Source of the DNA: a virus | Virus record (IMG/VR): IMGVR_UViG_3300021364_000104 | Span: 1-31,478 of that record | Strand: one strand, 5' to 3' | DNA length: 31,478 nt | Part shown: positions 17,888 through 27,700 of the stretch, piece after piece | Numbering within the stretch: the first letter of the stretch is position 1 | Layout of the letters: every line of letters starts with the position of its first letter | The notes under the pieces: model-generated | The model's input: only the letters and a program-made list of their open reading frames with translations | The model's database searches: none | What the model was told of the DNA's origin: nothing | Translations under genes and position numbers: made by a program

Positions 17888-19273
17888 ATGGCAGTAATGA
17901 CTTTTTCGGCAGGTGCTAATTTAAACGCAGTACCAGCGCCGGTAAAACAAACATTAAGTTCTAACTACCTTTCTTTTACAGGTGGTTCTAACGACTGGAG
18001 TCAGCAATACTTACCAGAATTATACGAAGCAGAAGTTGAAAGATATGGAAATAGATCTATCGCTAGCTTCTTAAGAATGGTTGGTGCTGAAATGCCTATG
18101 ACTTCTGATCAAGTAGTTTGGTCTGAGCAAGGTAGACTTCATTTATCATACACTGGAGCTTTAGTAGCATCAACAGGTGTTATTACAATTTCTGGTGGAC
18201 ACTCAATTAGAGTTGGTCAAACAATCGTAGTATCTGACGGAACTACAACAGTTAAAGCATATGTTGACGCTGTTGATAACTCAGCAAATACTATTGATGC
18301 TAATAGATATGACAAAGCTCTATTTAGTACTGATTCTGATTTTTCAGATGGTAACGTTGATTTATTCGTATTTGGTTCTGAATTTGCAAAAGGAACTAAC
18401 GGTATGAACGAATCAGTAACTCCTTCTTTCCAAACTTTTACTAACCAGCCAATTATCATTAAAGATAAATTTGAAGTATCAGGTTCTGATGCATCTCAAA
18501 TTGGATGGGTTGAAGTAACAGGAGAGTCAGGTCAAAATGGTTACTTATGGTACTTAAAAGCAGAAGGTGATACAAGAACTAGATTTGAAGATTACCTTGA
18601 AATGACATTAGTAGAAGCTGAAACTGCAGCAGGAGGCTCAGGAGCAGCGGCTATTACAGGAATCAAAGGAACTGAAGGTTTATTCCAAGCTATTGAAGAT
18701 AGAGGTCACGTAACAAGTGGTGGTATCGACGGTGGTTCAGATTCAGACTTAGCAGACTTTGACGAAATACTTAAGAAATTAGATGCACAAGGTGCTATCG
18801 AAGAAAACATGCTATTTATCAACAGAGATACAGCATTAAAAATCGATGACATGCTTGCAGCACAAAATTCTTACGGAGCTGGTGGTACATCTTACGGTGT
18901 ATTCTCAAACAGCGAAGATATGGCACTTAACTTAGGTTTTTCTGGTTTCAGAAGAGGTTCTTATGACTTCTACAAAACTGACTGGAAATACTTAAATGAT
19001 GCTAGTACAAGAGGAAACATTACAGATGTAAGAGGTGTATTAGTTCCAGCAGGAACATCTACTGTATACGATCAAACATTAGGTAAAAACATCAAAAGAC
19101 CATTCCTTCACGTCAGATATAGAGCTTCTGAAGCTGATGACAGAAAGATGAAGTCTTGGACTACTGGTTCAGTTGGTGCAGCTACTTCAGATCTAGACGC
19201 AATGGAGGTACACTACTTATCTGAAAGATGTTTAGTTGTACAAGGTGCGAATAACTTTATGCTTATAAAGTAA
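17888..19273 (+). CDS. Major capsid protein
   Basis: A 461-residue protein placed after portal and scaffold. The N-terminal region (LPELYEAEVERYGNRSIASF, then LRMVGAEMPMTSDQVVWSEQ) resembles what I remember of crAss-like capsid proteins, and the length suits an HK97 fold. The central part (about 90-190) is beta-rich and may be an insertion domain. Codon use is unlike that of its neighbours: by hand count 13 of 18 Tyr codons are TAC, while nearby genes use mostly TAT; TTC, AAC and CTT are also frequent. With the A-rich leader and a terminator-like hairpin after it, this marks the most highly expressed gene here. Host GroEL with the upstream cochaperonin candidate may assist folding. Confidence 0.85.
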   Translation: MAVMTFSAGANLNAVPAPVKQTLSSNYLSFTGGSNDWSQQYLPELYEAEVERYGNRSIASFLRMVGAEMPMTSDQVVWSEQGRLHLSYTGALVASTGVITISGGHSIRVGQTIVVSDGTTTVKAYVDAVDNSANTIDANRYDKALFSTDSDFSDGNVDLFVFGSEFAKGTNGMNESVTPSFQTFTNQPIIIKDKFEVSGSDASQIGWVEVTGESGQNGYLWYLKAEGDTRTRFEDYLEMTLVEAETAAGGSGAAAITGIKGTEGLFQAIEDRGHVTSGGIDGGSDSDLADFDEILKKLDAQGAIEENMLFINRDTALKIDDMLAAQNSYGAGGTSYGVFSNSEDMALNLGFSGFRRGSYDFYKTDWKYLNDASTRGNITDVRGVLVPAGTSTVYDQTLGKNIKRPFLHVRYRASEADDRKMKSWTTGSVGAATSDLDAMEVHYLSERCLVVQGANNFMLIK

Positions 19274-19293
19274 TTTGACATTTTAAAATATGG

Positions 19294-19323
19294 AGATACC
19301 CCGGTTATACGCCGGGGGTTTCT
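19294..19323 (+). terminator. Terminator-like hairpin after capsid gene
   Basis: CCCCGG (19299-19304) pairs with CCGGGG (19312-19317) around a seven-base loop. The stem can extend outward with one bulge and one mismatch (AGATA with TTTCT). TTTCTATATTATT follows, which is T-rich but broken. It sits 20-50 bases after the capsid stop and could be a leaky terminator that lets capsid mRNA exceed downstream mRNA, as in T7 after gene 10. Confidence 0.6.
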
Positions 19324-19330
19324 ATATTAT

Positions 19331-19339
19331 TAACTATTT
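19331..19339 (+). promoter_or_regulatory. Second TAACTATTT element
   Basis: TAACTATTT here is identical to 16627-16635 and lies 23 bases before the next start, just past the hairpin. If the hairpin terminates transcription, a promoter here would restart it. Evidence is only the repeated sequence and its placement. Confidence 0.2.
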
Positions 19340-19353
19340 AATTATATTATATC

Positions 19354-20097
19354 ATGGCAAAAAAAGAAAAAACTCCCACTTGGGAGATTAAAGATAGAGT
19401 TTATCTATTAAAAGGAGGTAAAACTCCGCTTACTTATACAATAAAAAGTAAGAACATGTATTGGTTTGATAAAGAAGCAGGATACGAAAGAGAGCTTAAA
19501 TATACGTTAAACCAAAAGACTTGTTTTGTTGACGAATTTAAAGGCGACGCAAGATTAGGTCATATTGTTTTTGAAAATGGGTCACTACAAGTTCCAAAAG
19601 AAAAACAAACATTACAAAAATTATTAAGTTTATATCACCCAGATTTAAATAAAAGGTATATAGAGTTAGATGCTGTAAAAGAAGCAGAAGACGAAATTGA
19701 TATTATAGAACTTGAGCTTGAAGCATTAAATATTGCATATGAAATGGATATTGATCATGCTGAAGCCGTAATAAGATCTAGTGTTGGTTCTGACGTATCT
19801 AAAATGACTTCTAAGGAGATAAAAAGAGATTTATTGTTATTTGCTAAAAATGATCCTGTTTTGTTCTTAGAAATCGCTAATGACGAAGATATTAATATTA
19901 GAAATTTAGGTATTAAGGCTACAGAAAATGGAATTTTAAAACTATCAAATGATCAAAGAACTTTTGTTTGGGCTTCTACCGGCAAAAAAATTATGACTGT
20001 TCCATTTGATGAAAATCCTTTTTCAGCTTTAACTGCTTACTTTAAAACAGATGAAGGTTTAGAGGTGTATAAAACAATTGAAAAAAGACTAAAGTAA
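19354..20097 (+). CDS. Conserved-looking head/connector protein of unknown function
   Basis: A 247-residue soluble, charged protein. The N-terminal part is beta-rich (WEIKDRVYLLKGG..LTYTI), the middle is an acidic helix (AEDEIDIIELELEALNIAYE) and the C-terminal part reads DLLLFAKNDPVLFLEIAND, INIRNLGIKATENGILKLS and ENPFSALTAYFKTDEGLEVY. I remember similar C-terminal sequences from marine phages but no assigned function. It has its own leader and is bounded by hairpins on both sides, so it may be transcribed or processed separately from capsid and ring genes. Its position after the capsid gene suggests a head completion or accessory role. Confidence 0.55.
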   Translation: MAKKEKTPTWEIKDRVYLLKGGKTPLTYTIKSKNMYWFDKEAGYERELKYTLNQKTCFVDEFKGDARLGHIVFENGSLQVPKEKQTLQKLLSLYHPDLNKRYIELDAVKEAEDEIDIIELELEALNIAYEMDIDHAEAVIRSSVGSDVSKMTSKEIKRDLLLFAKNDPVLFLEIANDEDINIRNLGIKATENGILKLSNDQRTFVWASTGKKIMTVPFDENPFSALTAYFKTDEGLEVYKTIEKRLK

Positions 20098-20104
20098 AGG
20101 TCTA

Positions 20105-20146
20105 ATTATAGTGTAAGGCCACTATGATTGTGGCCTCCGCTATAAT
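20105..20146 (+). other. Two-part RNA hairpin between genes
   Basis: ATTATAG (20105-20111) pairs with CTATAAT (20140-20146), and inside it AGGCCAC (20116-20122) pairs perfectly with GTGGCCT (20130-20136) around a seven-base loop. A small internal loop (TGTA against CCG) separates the stems. The sequence after it is AAAAATATAATAATG, so it lacks the T-run of an intrinsic terminator and ends 12 bases before the next ATG. It could be an mRNA processing or stability element, or it could modulate the next start. Confidence 0.6.
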
Positions 20147-20158
20147 AAAAATATAATA

Positions 20159-20857
20159 ATGGTCAATATAAATACAGTATATCAAAAAGCACTCGCTATT
20201 ATTAATAAAGAAAATAGAGGTTATTTAACGCCGCAAGAATTTAATTTGTTTGCTAACCAAGCTCAACTTGAAATATTCGAGCAGTATTTTTTTGACTTAA
20301 ATCAATATAAAAGATTAGCTACAAATGATACAGAGTATGCTGATCTATACAAAATTACTGATGAAAAATTAAGTAAGTTTAAAAAACAATCCGCACTTGT
20401 TTATTCAACGGATTCATTTCAATTACCATCAGATTTGCATAAGTTAGGCACTTTAACTTATAATAACATTGAGCTAGAAAAAATTGATCAAAAAACTTTA
20501 AATAAATATACTAGCTCCCCTTTAACTAATCCAAGCACAAATAATCCGGTATATATACAGAGCATAGCTAATTCATCATTACAATGGAATGTTAAAGTAT
20601 ATCCATCTACAATAAATACTGGAGTAACCTGTACTTATATCAGAAAGCCTATTACTCCAATATGGGGATATACAGAAGTTGATGGCTCAGCTTTATATAA
20701 TAGTGGACAATCACAAAATTTTGAAATACACTCTTCAGAAGAAACAGGATTAGTTTATAAAATATTACTGTATGCTGGAATTAGTATTAAAGATACAAAT
20801 GTTTCACAAGCAGCAGACGCTAAGGAAAATAAAAAATTAACACAAGAAAAATCATAA
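20159..20857 (+). CDS. Head-tail connector / tail ring protein candidate 1
   Basis: A 232-residue protein. The N-terminal ~65 residues are helical (NTVYQKALAIINKENRGYLT, then PQEFNLFANQAQLEIFEQYF). A beta-rich middle (VYSTDSFQLPSDLHKLGTLTY, WNVKVYPSTINTGVTCTYIR) and a helical C-terminus follow. This helix-beta-helix layout, and the NRGYLTPQEFNLFANQAQ motif, are what I recall for ring or tubular proteins between portal and nozzle in crAss-like podoviruses. The gene order portal, capsid, ring, ring, nozzle supports it. The assignment is moderate. Confidence 0.55.
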   Translation: MVNINTVYQKALAIINKENRGYLTPQEFNLFANQAQLEIFEQYFFDLNQYKRLATNDTEYADLYKITDEKLSKFKKQSALVYSTDSFQLPSDLHKLGTLTYNNIELEKIDQKTLNKYTSSPLTNPSTNNPVYIQSIANSSLQWNVKVYPSTINTGVTCTYIRKPITPIWGYTEVDGSALYNSGQSQNFEIHSSEETGLVYKILLYAGISIKDTNVSQAADAKENKKLTQEKS

Positions 20858-20860
20858 TAA

Positions 20861-21754
20861 ATGGCATTGCTAACTGAAACTAATCAACAATATTACGAAG
20901 GTTCAAATTTAGGTAGTTATCAATTTATAACGTTAACAAATGTTATAAATAATTTTATGCTATCTTATACCGGCCCAGATAAAATAGTTGGTGATACAAA
21001 AAGAACAGAAGTGTTATTTCATGCTCAAAGAGCTTTGCAAGAATTAAGTTATGATACTTTAAAATCTGTAAAAACACAAGAAATAGAAGTTAGCCCCTCG
21101 TTATCTGTTCCTCTACCGCATGACTACGTAAATTATGTAAAGATTTCATGGGTAGACGAGAATGGTGTGGAACATAGAGTAATGCCTACAAGACAAACTA
21201 GCACGCCTACGGCTTTATTACAAGATAGTGATTTTAACTATATATTTGACAACAACGGTAACCTTGTATTAGCGGCGGCTTCTGAAACAGAACAAAAATA
21301 TCAAGCGGCTACAAGCGGGCAAGCGGTAACAACAGCTGATTTAACAGATATATTAGCTAAATCAGAAGATGAGTATAAAATACATTATGGAACGAGGTAT
21401 GGATTAAATCCTGAAACAACAAACAGAAATGGTTCATTTGTTATAAATGATAATAATGGCACAATTTCTTTTTCAGGTGATTTTAATGGTAGATTAATAA
21501 TTATAAAATATATTTCTGACGGATTGGCTACTGAAGCAGAAATGAAAGTGCATAAATTTGCGGAAGATGCTATTTATAAATTTATAGCACATTCAATAAT
21601 TTCTACAAAAAATAATATACCTGAATACCAAGTTAGAAGATACCAAAAAGATAAATCTGCAGCAATTAGAAAAGCAAAATTAAGATTAAGCAATTTAAAA
21701 ATAGAAGAACTTAATCAAATAATGAAAGGTAAGTCTAAGCAAATTAAACATTAA
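20861..21754 (+). CDS. Head-tail connector / tail ring protein candidate 2
   Basis: A 297-residue protein with a helical N-terminus (VLFHAQRALQELSYDTLKS), then SPSLSVPLPHDYVNYVKIS. The phrase 'VPLPHDYVNYVKIS' is typical of gp11/gp4-type connector proteins of short-tailed phages. A beta middle (NGSFVINDNNGTISFSGDF, RLIIIKYISDGL) follows, and a basic helical C-terminus (KDKSAAIRKAKLRLSNLKI). It is predicted to stack beneath the portal. It is three bases after the previous gene and four bases before the giant nozzle gene, consistent with one assembly unit. Confidence 0.65.
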   Translation: MALLTETNQQYYEGSNLGSYQFITLTNVINNFMLSYTGPDKIVGDTKRTEVLFHAQRALQELSYDTLKSVKTQEIEVSPSLSVPLPHDYVNYVKISWVDENGVEHRVMPTRQTSTPTALLQDSDFNYIFDNNGNLVLAAASETEQKYQAATSGQAVTTADLTDILAKSEDEYKIHYGTRYGLNPETTNRNGSFVINDNNGTISFSGDFNGRLIIIKYISDGLATEAEMKVHKFAEDAIYKFIAHSIISTKNNIPEYQVRRYQKDKSAAIRKAKLRLSNLKIEELNQIMKGKSKQIKH

Positions 21755-21758
21755 TTAA

Positions 21759-24700
21759 ATGCCAGAAATTAAAAAGACTTTCCTTCGTGGAAGAATGAAT
21801 AAAGACCTTGATGAAAGGTTAATTCCAGAGGGAGAATATACAGATGCTCAAAATATTCAAGTTTCATCTACAGATGAATCAGAAGCTGGTACAGTGCAAA
21901 ATATTAAAGGTACAACTAAAATATTTGACACAATAGCACAATTTAGCCTAGAATTAGGAGATTTTAATTGTGTAGGGGCTATACAAGACGATGAGCACGA
22001 TAAACTATACTGGTTTATAAAAGGAACTGGCACTAATACAAAACAAGCTATTATAGAATATGATTTAGCAAATAACATAGCTAAACCAATATTAATAGAT
22101 AATGCGGGAACTATTTTAGAATTTTTAGGCGATTCTAATGAAAAATATATACCTGGTATTAAAATATTAGATCAAATGATTATTTGGACAGATAATAATA
22201 CTGAGCCAAAAATTGTAGACTTACAAATATTTTATAATAAAACTACTTATACTCAGCCTGATTGGAGTACAACTACATCTACAACAAAAGAAGATATTTT
22301 AATTATTAAAAAGAAACCATCTTCAGCTCCAACTGTAAAAATAACTTCATATACGTCAGATACATCAAATTCAATATTTGAAGAAAAATTTATTAGATTT
22401 GCATATAGATGGAAATTTAGTAATGGGCAATATTCTGCATATTCTCCATTTACAGAAACTGTGTTTGACCCAACTATAGATCCCGTATTAAATCAAATAC
22501 CTTATAACAAAGACGAAGGGTATAATGAAAGACAGAAAAATAATATTGAAAAAATAAAATTAGAAGGTTTTGAAGTGCCTAATAATGTTGAGCAGATTGA
22601 AGTATTATATAAAGAGTCAAATAATACAAATGTTTATTTATATAAAACAATTAAAAATCCAACTCAATCAGAAGTTGTAACTATTGAGAATAAAGAAGAA
22701 AGTGTATTTTCCGTATTACCTGAAAATCAATTACTTAGACAATATGATAATGTTCCTGTAAAAGCTAAGGCTGTTGAAATAGTAGCAAATAGATTAATGT
22801 TTGGTAATTATGTTGAAGGTATTGATATAAACGATTATACACCAAATTTAACAATAACTACTGTTAATAGAGCTAAATTACCTGATTTTGACAACGGAAC
22901 CGTAAATAATACAGATTTAAGAACCATAAAATCTGGTAGAAAATATCAATTTGGGGTTGTATTTGAAGATGAATATGGTAGACAAACACCTGTTATAACA
23001 AATGAAACAGCTGTAAAAAATATTAATTACGGAGAAAATACATTGCCACAAGCTTTTGAAATAACATTAAATAATGCGCCGGCAGCTGAGAGAATAAAAA
23101 AATATAAATACTTTATTAAAGAATCTTCGGATCAATATTATAATTTTATTATTGAGCATGTATATGATGATAACGATAATACAGAGCATGCGTGGTTATT
23201 GGTTCCAAGTTATGAAATAAATAAAGTTAATGAAGAAGATACAATAGTATTAAAAAAGGCTGCAAATGGAGGTGCTATTGCGGCACCAACAAAATACAAG
23301 GTATTAGATATATCAGACTCTACCCCAAATGGGATTACCTCATCAGCTTCCCATGCTGGTAAGTTTTTTATAAAAATTAAAAAAGATTCCAATATAACAT
23401 CAGAATTATTATCACAAGGCGGTATTACCAATAGCGCTTTAATAGCTGAAAATTCATCTAATTGGGAAGGCCCTATATATACAGTTCCAAGTAACGCGTT
23501 ATTTTTAGGGCAATATTCAGTACAAGACGGAAACCAAACTTATGAAAGAACTAGATTTTATTATAAAGATGGTAAAATATATGAGGTTGTTGATATAATA
23601 GGGTATCCCGTTGATAATGATTTTCAATCAGGAGTTTTTGCAACTTACAATACAAATCCAACATGTAGCAGTCTAACAGATGGTAATTGGGCTGATTTAA
23701 GTATAACAGGAACTGGTGACCCGTCGGGTGATGTAGATGCTGTTTTTGTACAAGCAATTTCTGGAAATCCTGATTATCCAGGAGCTTTTTATATTTGTTT
23801 ATCAAATACTCCGACAACAAGTGGTACAGGATTTGGCCCCGCTGTATTTGAAGTTGAACCAAATGATGGTATATTAGATATATATTACGAAACTGAAGAC
23901 GCATATAATATAACAGATTTAACCGCAAAAACATTAAGATGGTATAATGCGTATCAATTTACAGATGGTGTTGAATCAGATAGAATAAAAGATGATTTTA
24001 ATGAAGTAACATTAGGTAAAGGGGTGAGAGTATCTACGCAAACAGATGCTAAATTCAAAGAATATACACGAGAAAATGGTATTATATCTTCAGATATTTA
24101 TAATAGCAAAAACAGTGTAAATAATTTAAACCAGTTTAATACTGGTCTACCTATTACAAAAGATATTAGCCCTGAATATGGTGGAATACAAAGATTACAT
24201 ATAAGGTCGTTGCAAGGAAGTGATTTAATAGTGTTCGCTGAAAATAGAGTATTAAGATTACCTGCTAATAAAGATTTATTATATAATGCTGATGGCACAA
24301 CAAATTTAATATCTACAAATCAAATATTAGGAACAGCGTTTCCTTATGCGGGAGATTTTGGTATCTCCGATGACCCTATGTCTTTTGCTGAAAACGGTAG
24401 TAGAATATATTTTGTTGATAGAGCAAAAAATGCTATTTTAAGATTAAGCCCAGACGGTTTAACTGTCATATCAAGTAAAGGTATGAAAACCTTTTTTAGA
24501 GACAAGTTAAACAATCAAGATTTACCAATAGTTGGTGTTTTTGATGAATATTCAGACCAATATATACTTTCATTTGATAATTCAGATCCAACAATTGCTG
24601 AAAGTGTTACATTTAAAGAAAACGTAGATGGGTGGGTTTCAAGATTAACTTATGTTGTAAAACCAGCAGTATCAATAAATGGCAAATTATATAGTTTTAA

Positions 24701-27700
24701 TTACGGAAATTTATATGAGCATTATCATCCATCAAGTACAAGAAATGTATTTCATGAAAAACTTTTTACTAATTCAGGTGTGCAATTAGTATTTAACCAA
24801 ACGCCTTCTGCTATTAAAAATTTTAAAACTATATCTTATGAAGGCAGCCAAGCTAAAAACAGTAATAAAAAAGGGTGGAGTGTTGGCTCAATAATAACAG
24901 ACCAGCAACAAGGTAAAATAGTAGAATTTAAAGAAAAAGAAGGTAAGTGGTTTGCAAATATTTCTGGTGTAACAAAAGATGTTGGAATAGAAGGCACCCC
25001 TGATATAGATGTTCAGGAATTTGCAATTCAAGGTATTGGAAACTTAGATAATTTAGGTGAGGTTCCAACAGAATTTGAGTGTAGCACAGCTGTGTATAGC
25101 ATGACAACCGGTAATGTGGGTGACCCCTCAATATCTGTAGCCACTGTTTCTTTAGGTGTAATTAAAAGTATTACTCCTGCAACACTTCAAGAAGGAGAGC
25201 AAGAATATACAGCTACTATAACAGCACCTAGCACTGGGTATACAAATTCAGGTGATGATATTACTTGTAAATTTACTTTAACCCTTGCTCCTCAAGAAAA
25301 TTTAACTTGTACAACTAATGGTTTTGTATTAAACATTGATGATGGATTAGAAGGTGACGCTGTAACTGGCTCAGCCTCTATAAACGGAGCGGCTTTAACT
25401 ATACAAGCTATAAATCCTGGAGTATATCAACCGGGCAGTGGATTAACTTATACAGCTACAATATTAGTTCCAGCAGGATACGCAAATCAAGGCGCAACAA
25501 TAGATTGTGATGATACCGCTACTGCCGCAACAGGTGCGTATGATTGCAACACTTTCTCGGATTGGGTAACAGCTAGTTATGATGTGTCTACTGGTAATAT
25601 AACTGTATTGCCAAAAAGACCATCTACGACTGTGCATAGTTACACACCAACAGGCTCAGCACCTAATCAAGGAAATGTCCCCATAACATACACGTTTAGT
25701 GACAGCGGAGTAGCTTGGTCAAATTCAGGGACCCAAATACAATGTATAGACGGTATAACAGTGGATACAACTGTAACATATTCTGCAACTATATCGGGTC
25801 CTAGTACATTCCAAGTAAATAGCGACACTTCTTTAAGCGTAATAGTAGAAGGAGACGGCGTTTATAATCAAAATATAGATGTTACATCACAATTAAATGA
25901 CCCTGTTGATTTTGTATGGTCAGGCCCAGCTAGTATGTCTGGAATAACAGGTACTTCAACAGGTTTATTTACAGAACTTGCAGCAGGTGAAGTTTATACA
26001 TATTATGTAACTATTGACACAACAAGCTTAACAGGATCTTCCAGTTCTATTGTAGCTTCAAAAAATATAGAATGGGTTGATGGTCCAACCGTGCAACTAT
26101 CAGCTAGTACTAGCATCGCTTTTACAGGAGATAATGTTGAATTAACTGCTAATGGGCAAAATATATCAAACGCTTCATTTGAATTTTCAGAAAGTTATAA
26201 TGATGGTGCTACTTGGTCGGTTGTTCAAGCATTTAGCTCAGATAATACTTTTACAGCAACAAAGGCTTGTGGAACAAATCCAGGTGTTGTTAGATACAAA
26301 GTAAGAATGGACGGTACTAATTCTATAACAAATACTCCGCTAGCTAGCCCTGTAGAAAGCGATCAAACAAATAATAAAATTAATGTAGTTTGGAATGATG
26401 CACCGGAATGGAATTTATATTTTGAAAGTTCTCAAGCTATATTACATTCTATTTGTGATACTGATATAAATACATTGCAGCAAGTTGCATTATTTGGTAA
26501 TACATTAACAGGAGCACCAAATGACCCCTCATTTACTACTAAATTATACCAAAATTGTGAAAGAACAATTGATGCAGGAAGCGGTGGAACATATTTACAC
26601 ATAGCTCCAAATGGGACTAAAAGATATGCTTATTTTAATGGTGCTAATATTTCGGCGCAACCAAATAGCGCTACTGGGTGGTTATCATGTAGTAATATGT
26701 ATTTAACAATTATAGATGGCGCACAAACTATTGATATAACTAATCAAACTATAGAAAAATGTGCTAATATAGATTTAGTGCAAATTACGGCTAATATTGA
26801 AGGATTTGAGTATGATGAAATTTTATGGTCACCTACTGGAAGTACTTCTTTATCAACTACAGCATCATCAGAAACTGTACAATCAATAACTTATATATGT
26901 ACTGCAACAAATAACACCACTAATCAAACTTTAACAGCAAGTGCAACTATTGATTTTGTAAATTGTAGCACATTGGTAGCGGCAAGAAAATGTGCGAGTA
27001 CAACGCAGCCATTAAGATATTTACGAGTAGATGGTATAGCTAGCATGGCAAATGCAGGCGATGTTGTAGAATTTACAGCTATAAATAATAGTACTTTACC
27101 TGAAGGTGATGGCTGTTATGAACTTGTGCAAAAAACAGGAGTTACAGAATCAGATAATATAACAGTTTCTGTAACCGATGTAGTAGGATTTTCGGATTGT
27201 GATTCGTGTAATTGTGACCCTACGGGGACTTCAGAATTTACTAATATATCTTTTTCAGATGCTATAAAATATATTTATGCAGACGGAGGAGGCTATAATA
27301 CAATAACATTAAGCGCGAGTGTAACAAATGCAATTTGTCTTTCAACCGCTAGTTACCAATGGTATGCAGGGTTGTCTACAGATAAAACAAGCCATATATC
27401 AATAAAAACAACTAGTTCTAATTCAACTACAGTAACATATCAAGAATTAACAAGCGCGGGATTATCAATAACACCAGGTTCAACACTAGTGCATTATCAT
27501 TGTAAATTAAGTTACACAATAGGAAACGGTAGTTCTCAATCTGCTGAATCAGATAGTACACAAGGTATGTCGTGGATAAACTTACCTGAATTTACGTTGT
27601 CGTATTTAAATTCAGGAACAGCTAGTAATCCTGATGACTCTATATGTTCCAGTACTAGTGGCTCAACTTTATATCCTGTTTTTGGAAATGAAGGACAAGA

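Noticed and set aside
19275-19280. TTGACA as a sigma70 -35 box after the capsid gene
   Set aside because: A -10 box at 16-18 bases would fall in the CCCCGG stem, and Bacteroidota promoters use a different consensus.
20105-20146. Intrinsic terminator
   Set aside because: The hairpin is convincing, but it is followed by AAAAA rather than a T-run and ends only 12 bases before the next start, so I listed it as an RNA element instead.
23551-23934. 127-codon antisense frame in the giant gene
   Set aside because: Gln/His/Tyr/Leu-rich shadow of A/T-rich coding sequence, with no independent support.
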